From positions 1 to 10,813 of the forward strand of contig CAJPTP010000015.1 in the NCBI GenBank assembly GCA_905373555.1: DNA of 10,813 bases, read 5' to 3'. Shown piece by piece: positions 6,253 to 10,813 of this stretch (positions are counted from its first letter, which is position 1; each line of letters opens with the position of its first letter). A program made the translations under genes and the position numbers. This stretch comes from an uncultured Francisella sp. (lineage in GTDB: Bacteria > Pseudomonadota > Gammaproteobacteria > Burkholderiales > Neisseriaceae). The notes under the pieces are model-generated. The model had not been told where the DNA came from. It was given only the letters and a program-made list of their open reading frames with translations, and did no database searches.

Positions 6253-7512
6253 TCACAGCAGCAGGCCCGAGCGAATCTGCTCGTCGGCCAAAATGCGCGC
6301 GGCCGCGGCCAAGTCTTGCGGCCGCGTGACCTTGAGGTTCTCGCCGAATGCCTCGACCAACAAGGGCCGCAAGTTCGCCTGTTCGATCGCCGACGCCTCG
6401 TCGGTCGCGTTGGGCCCCGCTGCGCGCAGGGCGTCAAGCAAAGTTTGCGCGGGAAACATCTGCGGCGTTTGCGCCGCCCACAAGCCGTCGCGCGCCACGG
6501 TGCGGTCGATGAAGCCGTTTTCGTCGGCTCGCTTCATGGTGTCGGTCGCGGGCTTGGCCAAAATGGCGCCGCCCGGCCTTCCCCCGCCCAGGTCGATGAG
6601 CCGCTCGACGTCGAAAGGGCTCACGCAGCAGCGCGCGGCGTCGTGCACCAAGATGGCGTCGTCGCCGTTGACCAGCCCCTCGCCCAGCAAAAACTCGACC
6701 CCCGCGCGCACGGTGTCGGCTCGAAGCGCGCCGCCCCGGCGCAGCGCGATCACGGGCAGCCGCCCTTTGCGCCGGGCGCCGCCTTGCGGCGCGCCGCGCG
6801 TTGCGGTTTGCGCCGCCGCGCCGCCGCGCCCGTCCGCTCGCCGCGGGACGCCTCCTTCCGCGCCCTCCCTCGCGCCCTCCCCCTCGCCTGCGAAACTCGC
6901 CCCCGGGGCGTCGTTCCAAGCGGGCGAAATCGGCGCGCCGACGCCGCCAAGAGGGCCGTCGCCGCCTTGGGCGGCGCAAGGTTGGTTCCGCGTCGGAGCC
7001 GTCGTCGGGGTCGATGCTTGGGCGGGCGCCGGCGTTGCCGCGCTCATTGCGGATCCGGGCGCCCGCTCAAGAGCGTTGGGGTCTGAGGCGCGCCAAGGCA
7101 GGGCCGAGTCGGGCGCAACGCCCGCGTCGGCGTCGCCGGCGCCGCCGACGGCGCTTTGGGCGTCTCTGGCGCCGATGGCGGCGCGAGCGCGCGCGGCGTA
7201 TTCGCGCCCGCGGCGCTTTGAAAAGTGCCCCGGGCCGAGCTTGAAGCAATTGGGCGGCATGGGCATGGCGTCGAAATATCGGTCGTCGGGCGCCAAGTTC
7301 AACACCGCGAACGCCACGGAAGGGCACAGGGCGATGCGCCGCAGCGTGTGCCACAGGATCGGGCGGCCCAAAACGGTCGCGTATTGCTTGGGGATGGCGG
7401 CCCCGAAGCGCCGGCCCGAGCCCGCGCAGGGCAAAACGACGACGCGCAGGGGGCGGGGCGCCGCGCCGTCGGCGGCGTCGCTCGCGTTTTGGGGGGCCTC
7501 GCTACAGCGCAT
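6253..7512 (-). CDS. ispD: 2-C-methyl-D-erythritol 4-phosphate cytidylyltransferase with a large internal insertion
   Basis: IspD transfers CMP from CTP to methylerythritol phosphate, the third step of the MEP pathway. The 419-residue product is much longer than the usual 230-240. Catalytic and binding elements are present: PCAGSGRRFGAAIPKQY (28-44) with the conserved Arg and Lys, LVHDAAR (288-294), DTMKR (324-328), an Arg at 341 in TVARDGLW, TPQMFP (349-354), TDEASA (370-375) and KVTRPQD (394-400). Between the strand ending LAPDDRYF (73-80) and GGALRADTV (260-268) lies about 175 residues instead of about 15; residues 95-248 are Ala/Gly/Pro/Arg-rich low complexity without motifs. The start at 7512 overlaps the dnaQ end by 11 bases, suggesting translational coupling; an ATG at 7551 further into dnaQ is possible but has no ribosome binding site. 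The first 20 residues are also an extension. Probably active because all key residues remain. Confidence 0.95.
   Translation of the reverse strand: MRCSEAPQNASDAADGAAPRPLRVVVLPCAGSGRRFGAAIPKQYATVLGRPILWHTLRRIALCPSVAFAVLNLAPDDRYFDAMPMPPNCFKLGPGHFSKRRGREYAARARAAIGARDAQSAVGGAGDADAGVAPDSALPWRASDPNALERAPGSAMSAATPAPAQASTPTTAPTRNQPCAAQGGDGPLGGVGAPISPAWNDAPGASFAGEGEGAREGAEGGVPRRADGRGGAAAQTATRGAPQGGARRKGRLPVIALRRGGALRADTVRAGVEFLLGEGLVNGDDAILVHDAARCCVSPFDVERLIDLGGGRPGGAILAKPATDTMKRADENGFIDRTVARDGLWAAQTPQMFPAQTLLDALRAAGPNATDEASAIEQANLRPLLVEAFGENLKVTRPQDLAAAARILADEQIRSGLLL
6769..7230 (-). other. low-complexity insertion inside IspD
   Basis: This codes for residues 95-248 of IspD and keeps frame throughout. 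It is dominated by Ala, Gly, Pro, Arg, Asp and Ser, predicted to be disordered, and sits after the strand that precedes the GGxxRADSV signature. It has no stop or frameshift, no inverted ends and no target duplication visible, so it does not look like a mobile element. Its composition resembles the non-coding spacers of the window. Confidence 0.8.
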
Positions 7513-8305
7513 GGCTTGGGCTTTCTTCGGCGGCGGCGCCGACGGGCTCATCGTCGGCGGGCTCTTGGTCGTACACGCACATCGGCTCGGGCGTCTCTTT
7601 GCCTTTGTTGAGCGCCGCCTCCAGATTGTCGAGGTACCGGCGGTGCGCCGCGAGCTCCGCCGCGTCGGCTTTGATCACGATCCTCGGCCGGGCGTCGATC
7701 AGCTTTTGCCGTCTGGCCTTGAGCTCCGACTCCGAGGGCTGTCCGTCGTCGCCGAAATCGAGCGTCTGCTGCTTCTCGATCATCTTGCGATAGACCTTGA
7801 ACAGCAGCTCGCAGTCGATCAACGCCCCGTGCAGCGCGCGGTCGCTGCGATCGACCCCGTAGTGGTCGCACAGGGCGTCAAGCGTGCGTCGGGGCTTGTT
7901 GGGCAAAACCTCGCGGGCGATGGCGAGCGTGTCGATCACGCCGCCGATGACGCTCTCGAAGGGCGGCATCTTGGCGCGCTTGAATTCCTCGGCCAAAAAG
8001 CCCACGTCGAACGGGGCGTTGTGCGCGACGACGGTCGCGCCTTCGACGAATTCCCGAATTTGCTCCGCCGATTCGGCGAAAGTCGGCTTGTCGGCCAAAA
8101 ACGCGTCGGTGATGCCGTGCACCTTCTGCGCTTCCACATTCATCGCAATGGGCGGGCGAATGTACAGCTGCAGCTTGTTGCCCGTCAGCTGCCCGTCGAT
8201 CATTTCCAAGGCCGCGACCTCGACGATGTAGTCGGAGCTTTTGTCCAAGCCCGTCGTTTCGGTGTCGAGCACCACGGCCTTATGGGGAATGTTTGTGTCG
8301 ATCAT
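7502..8305 (-). CDS. dnaQ: DNA polymerase III epsilon subunit, 3'-5' proofreading exonuclease
   Basis: DnaQ removes misincorporated bases as part of the DNA polymerase III core. The 267-residue product has all DEDDh motifs: Exo I LDTETTG (13-19, Asp14 and Glu16), Exo II AHNAPFDVGF (94-103, Asp100), and Exo III HGALIDCE (159-166, His159 and Asp164), plus VHGITDAFL (62-70). QQTLDF (179-184) fits the beta-clamp-binding peptide found at the same place in E. coli DnaQ (QTSMAF). After it, an 83-residue tail rich in charged residues replaces the shorter alpha-binding tail of E. coli (243 residues total). The start ATG at 8305 has AGGG 7 bases upstream. The stop overlaps the beginning of ispD, so the two probably form an operon. 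Confidence 0.97.
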   Translation of the reverse strand: MIDTNIPHKAVVLDTETTGLDKSSDYIVEVAALEMIDGQLTGNKLQLYIRPPIAMNVEAQKVHGITDAFLADKPTFAESAEQIREFVEGATVVAHNAPFDVGFLAEEFKRAKMPPFESVIGGVIDTLAIAREVLPNKPRRTLDALCDHYGVDRSDRALHGALIDCELLFKVYRKMIEKQQTLDFGDDGQPSESELKARRQKLIDARPRIVIKADAAELAAHRRYLDNLEAALNKGKETPEPMCVYDQEPADDEPVGAAAEESPSHAL

Positions 8306-8319
8306 CGCAATGCCCTTCG

Positions 8320-8338
8320 GCGCCGTCAAAAACGGCGC
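8320..8338. promoter_or_regulatory. 7-5-7 inverted repeat at the predicted dnaQ transcription start
   Basis: GCGCCGT (8320-8326) and ACGGCGC (8332-8338) are perfect complements around a 5-base centre. The repeat directly abuts the -10 box of the predicted dnaQ promoter and covers the expected start point near 8332, so it is placed like a repressor operator. A leader hairpin is less likely, because transcription would begin inside it. Confidence 0.45.
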
Positions 8339-8344
8339 ATTATA
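8339..8344 (-). promoter_or_regulatory. TATAAT -10 box upstream of dnaQ
   Basis: A perfect TATAAT on the minus strand, 34 bases before the dnaQ ATG, in otherwise very GC-rich DNA. The -35 position at 17 bp spacing (ATGGGC) is poor. The start would lie near 8332, giving a leader of about 27 bases that just includes the ribosome binding site. Confidence 0.55.
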
Positions 8345-8859
8345 GTGCCCTTTGCCGCGCCGCCCATCTTTTGGCGTCGGCGCGGGTTGGGGAGCCCGAG
8401 CGCTCGCCCGTTCGTTTGGGCTCGGCTGCGCTTTTGTGGCTTCGGAGCGCGCCAAGGGGCGCGCCGAATTGGGGTTCGGGTGGGGGCTGGGCGCCCAAAC
8501 CGGCCGGCGCCCCTTCCTTTCGGCCCGTTTGCGTCGAATGGTGGGGGGAGCCAATCGGCATTGTCGCGTATTGCGCCGCGCGCCCCGGCGTTTTTGTTCG
8601 CCCCCGGTTCCGCGTTCGGGCTCGGGCGGCCCGGCTAAGCATGATTGAAACGCGCCCCTTGGGCGCCCGGGTTGGGACGGCGCCGCGCCCTTGGCCCCAA
8701 ATCGATTGGGTCGAAGCGGGCGCGTTTCAAGATTCGCCGCAGTCGGAGCGGCGGGCGCCTTGAAGCGCCCCGCCGCTCGCGCTTGCCCGGGCGGCGGGGC
8801 GCGGCGGCCGATCCGGGCCCGGCCGGCCCGGCGCATGGGCTCAAAGAGCCGCGCCGGGA
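8345..8859. other. GC-rich spacer between divergent dnaQ and the HugZ-like gene
   Basis: No convincing gene on either strand: frames are Arg/Ala/Gly/Pro-rich and lack ribosome binding sites. A GGCCCGG-type palindromic cluster lies at about 8813-8834. No tRNA or other RNA gene is recognised. Confidence 0.6.
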
Positions 8860-8889
8860 TTGGCAAGGCCGCGCCTTTTGCAATATAAG
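8860..8889 (+). promoter_or_regulatory. probable sigma70 promoter of the HugZ-like gene
   Basis: TTGGCA (8860-8865), an 18-bp spacer and TATAAG (8884-8889), each matching five of six consensus bases. Transcription would start near 8896, leaving a leader of about 60 bases. Confidence 0.6.
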
Positions 8890-8955
8890 GTTGGCAATGC
8901 GGGCGAAGAACAAGCCGCCGGGCCGGGCGCCCGGCGCAAGCCAAGGGAGAGGCCA

Positions 8956-9531
8956 ATGGAGCCGATGGATCGTGAGAATGCGGGGAAAAATGAAGGCGGC
9001 GCGGCGCCGATGGGCGAAGGGCGGGAAAAAGGCGCCTTGTGCGAAGAGATCGTTGAGGGCATCGCCCGTTTGCACAAGGGCGCGCGCAGCTTGACGTTGG
9101 CGACCCAAAACAAAGACGGGACGCCGGATTTGAGCGTCGCGCCGTACGTGTTTTTCGACGGGGCGTATTGGGTGTTTTTGTCGCGCTTGGCCCGCCGCAC
9201 CGCCAATTTGCGCCGCGATGGCGCGGCGGCGTTGATGCTGGCGCAGGATGAGTCCGAGGCGCCCGACGTCTATGCGCGGGCGCGCTTGAGCTTTCCGGCC
9301 CGATCCGAGGAGGTCGGCCGCGACGAGCCGATGGGCCGAAAAGCGATGGAGCTGTTGGCGCGCCGCTTCGGCCCGACCTTCGAGACGTTGAGCGCGCTGC
9401 CCGATTTTGCTTTGTTTCGGCTGATCCCGGGCAGGGGCCGGCTGATCTTGGGCTTCGGCAAAGCGTTCAACGTTTCGGCCGAATCCGAGCTCAAAGACGC
9501 CGCCGCCCGGATCGGCAAGGACGACGCTTAA
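8956..9531 (+). CDS. pyridoxamine 5'-phosphate oxidase-like split-barrel protein, HugZ-like
   Basis: A 191-residue protein of the FMN-binding split-barrel superfamily, with features of the HugZ haem-utilisation group. Visible elements are SLTLATQNKDGTPDLSVAPYVF (45-66) for the first strands, YWVFLSRLARRTANLRRDGAAALML (71-95), which matches the typical LSxLAxHTxNL...AxLML region, an AQDESEAPDVYARARLSF part (96-113), and RLILGFGKAFNV (162-173), like the GFGxAF signature near the end of HugZ proteins. HugZ proteins bind or degrade haem, but the His normally seen in LAxHTxN is Arg here and the C-terminal DUF2470 part is absent, so haem degradation is not assured. The first 25 residues are a low-complexity tail. 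The start at 8956 has GGGAGAGG just upstream; an ATG at 8965 is an alternative. It stands alone, convergent with thiD. Confidence 0.85.
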   Translation: MEPMDRENAGKNEGGAAPMGEGREKGALCEEIVEGIARLHKGARSLTLATQNKDGTPDLSVAPYVFFDGAYWVFLSRLARRTANLRRDGAAALMLAQDESEAPDVYARARLSFPARSEEVGRDEPMGRKAMELLARRFGPTFETLSALPDFALFRLIPGRGRLILGFGKAFNVSAESELKDAAARIGKDDA

Positions 9532-9566
9532 GGGCCGCAAGGCGCCGAGTCGGCGCCGAGGCTTCG

Positions 9567-9603
9567 CCGGCCCACCGGTTGGGCCGGGCAGCCGGTTTGT
9601 TTT
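9567..9603 (+). terminator. possible terminator of the HugZ-like gene
   Basis: CCGGCCCA (9567-9574) pairs with TGGGCCGG (9580-9587) around a 5-base loop; TTTGTTTT follows at 9596-9603. Alternatively ACCGG at 9574-9578 pairs with CCGGT at 9592-9596, nearer to the T tract. Another perfect hairpin, GGCGCCG/CGGCGCC with a 3-base loop, lies before it at 9541-9557. The T tract is interrupted, so efficiency is uncertain. Confidence 0.5.
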
Positions 9604-9716
9604 GGCGCGTGGTCGCCGCGCCTGTCCTTTTCGCTCGGCGCCTTGGCCCTGCCGAAGTCCTTTCGGCGCGCTTGGGCCACAAGGCGCCGGCTGGGTGATG
9701 CCTGGGCGGCGCGACG

Positions 9717-9738
9717 CCCCCCCCCCCCTCCACACACA
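9717..9738. repeat. C12 tract next to a CA dinucleotide repeat
   Basis: Twelve C (9717-9728), then TC, then four CA units (9731-9738), followed by alternating pyrimidine-purine sequence to about 9753. It lies about 30 bases after the thiD stop on the opposite strand. It is a likely site of replication slippage and resembles the C13 tract located beyond ispF. Confidence 0.95.
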
Positions 9739-9765
9739 CTACATACGCGCGCGCCGCCTCTTGCC

Positions 9766-10608
9766 TTAGCGCCGGGTCCACTCGTAGGCGACGGCGCGTT
9801 CGTCGAAATGCTTGAGCGGCCCGTGGCCTTTGCCCAGCTTCCAGTTCTTTGAGCCCTCGATGGCCCGCTGTTCGTATTCCTTGGCGCACTCGACGGCTTG
9901 CTCGACGGATTCGCTCTGCGCCAGCAGGCAGGCGATGGCCGAGGAGTAGGTGCAGCCGCTGCCGTGCGTGTTGTTGGTTTCCACCCGAGGCTTTGAAAAC
10001 GCCGTTCTTTTGCCCCGTTCGACCAACCAATCGGTCGCGTTTGGGCCGGTCATGTGCCCGCCTTTGGCCAGCACCCTCTTGGCCCCGAAGCCCAAGACCG
10101 TTTCGCTTTGCTCCAGCAGCTCCGCCTCGCTGCGCGCTTCGCCGCGCGCCCCCGCCAAGCGCGCGAGCTCCAAGGCGTTGGGGGTCACGACCTCGGCCAA
10201 GGGCAGCAAAATGTCGCGCAGGCCCTCGGCAGCGCTGTCTTTCTCGATCAGGCTGTCGCCCGACGTCGCGGCCATGACGGGATCCCACACCACGTTTTTC
10301 AGCCCCCATTTCTTGATCACGCGGGCGATGGCGCGGGCCGCCTCGACCGTGGGCGCCATGCCGATCTTGACCGCGTCGATCTCGACGTCTTCCAAGACAA
10401 TCTCGCATTGCCGCTCGATGAGCTCCGCCGGAACCGGGTTGAGCGACTCGACTCGGCGCGTGTTTTCGACGACCAACGCCGTGACGGCCATGCAGGCGTA
10501 GCCGCCCAAGGCGCTGACGGTTTTGATGTCGGCTTGGCATCCGGCCCCGCAGGAGGGGTCGGAGCCCGCGATGATCAAAACATGGGGATGAGGCGTGGGG
10601 CGATTCAT
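9766..10608 (-). CDS. thiD: hydroxymethylpyrimidine / phosphomethylpyrimidine kinase
   Basis: ThiD phosphorylates hydroxymethylpyrimidine twice to give the pyrimidine diphosphate used in thiamine synthesis; it is a cytoplasmic ribokinase-family enzyme. The 280-residue product has LIIAGSDPSCGAG (11-23), QADIKTVSALGGYACMAVTAL (25-45), the KIGM motif (81-84), WDPVMAATSGD (108-118), TPNALEL (142-148), KGGH (182-185), and the anion-hole NTHGSGCT (213-220) with Cys219, ending in GHGPLKHF (261-268). All regions match E. coli ThiD. The start at 10608 has AAAGGA 5-6 bases upstream and begins just before the first strand. Two usual residues differ: DPSGGAGIQAD is DPSCGAGCQAD, with Cys in place of Gly and of Ile. 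No TPP riboswitch motif was found upstream, and no thi gene adjoins it in the window. Confidence 0.97.
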   Translation of the reverse strand: MNRPTPHPHVLIIAGSDPSCGAGCQADIKTVSALGGYACMAVTALVVENTRRVESLNPVPAELIERQCEIVLEDVEIDAVKIGMAPTVEAARAIARVIKKWGLKNVVWDPVMAATSGDSLIEKDSAAEGLRDILLPLAEVVTPNALELARLAGARGEARSEAELLEQSETVLGFGAKRVLAKGGHMTGPNATDWLVERGKRTAFSKPRVETNNTHGSGCTYSSAIACLLAQSESVEQAVECAKEYEQRAIEGSKNWKLGKGHGPLKHFDERAVAYEWTRR

Positions 10609-10813
10609 GGCAATCCTTTCAAGGCGCGGCAACCCGGGCGCCCTGCGCCAAGCGGCGTCGGCGCCCGACGATTTTGCGTTCGTTCGGGCGCGGCGCCGGC
10701 CCAAGCCGGATCGGCAAGAACGCGCAAAGCGGAAAACGGGTTTGCGGAGCCAAAAGAACAGGGAAACGACAAAGGAAAAGCAGGAGAAAAAGCAAAATCA
10801 AAGCAAAACAAAA
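10609..10813. other. region upstream of thiD, nothing recognised
   Basis: The first 130 bases are GC-rich; the last 70 are strongly purine-rich on the plus strand (many AAAG, AAAC and GGAGA units). No promoter could be selected for thiD, and the conserved pieces of a TPP riboswitch (CTGAGA and the ACC-TTTGAACCTGAT type) were looked for and not found. Confidence 0.5.

Noticed and set aside
5936..8638. A 900-codon open frame on the plus strand
   Set aside because: It runs antisense to ispD and dnaQ, which are unmistakable genes, and its product is low complexity; long antisense frames are common in GC-rich coding DNA.
10609..10813. TPP riboswitch upstream of thiD
   Set aside because: The conserved sequence pieces and folding of the riboswitch are absent.

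Overview
The window comes from a GC-rich Gram-negative bacterium. The best guess is a betaproteobacterium of the Burkholderiales type. The reasons are an adjacent maf / YceD-DUF177 / rpmF cluster, a DnaQ proofreading subunit with a proteobacterial-style clamp-binding peptide, separate ispD and ispF genes, and the N-terminus of a BapA/LapF-like type I-secreted adhesin. No phylogenetic search was possible, so this placement is inference. Almost everything recognisable is core housekeeping. I found no CRISPR array, insertion sequence, tRNA, rRNA or defence system.

Layout from left to right: (1) 1-611, minus strand, the first 203 codons of a large surface adhesin that runs off the left edge, already in an Asn/Asp/Gln/Gly repeat. 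(2) 612-2338, a long stretch without a convincing gene, mostly very GC-rich but with a lower-GC island at about 1160-1440 that holds promoter-like sites and two hairpins. (3) 2339-2746, minus strand, a 135-residue protein with a possible SecB-like pattern, preceded by a tandem 13-bp duplication and a TATAAT box. (4) 3033-3881, minus strand, yceD then rpmF, with a near-consensus promoter upstream and a strong terminator downstream. (5) 4046-4741, plus strand, a Maf/YceF-type nucleotide pyrophosphatase, divergent from yceD and ending at a strong terminator. (6) 5358-8305, minus strand, dnaQ overlapping ispD, then a 334-bp gap, then ispF. (7) 8956-9531, plus strand, a HugZ-like split-barrel (PNPOx-like) protein. 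(8) 9766-10608, minus strand, thiD, convergent with the HugZ-like gene.

Functionally, yceD-rpmF supply a 23S rRNA-processing factor and ribosomal protein L32. Maf removes modified nucleotides, DnaQ proofreads replication, and IspD and IspF carry out steps 3 and 5 of the MEP isoprenoid pathway. ThiD makes the pyrimidine half of thiamine. The split-barrel protein may act in haem or flavin chemistry.

The unusual features are a roughly 160-residue low-complexity insertion inside IspD, two long poly-C tracts just beyond ispF and thiD, long GC-rich spacers that look non-coding, and an inverted repeat at the predicted start of dnaQ transcription. The spacers and the IspD insertion have similar Ala/Arg/Gly/Pro-coding composition. 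I see no clearly new multi-gene system.
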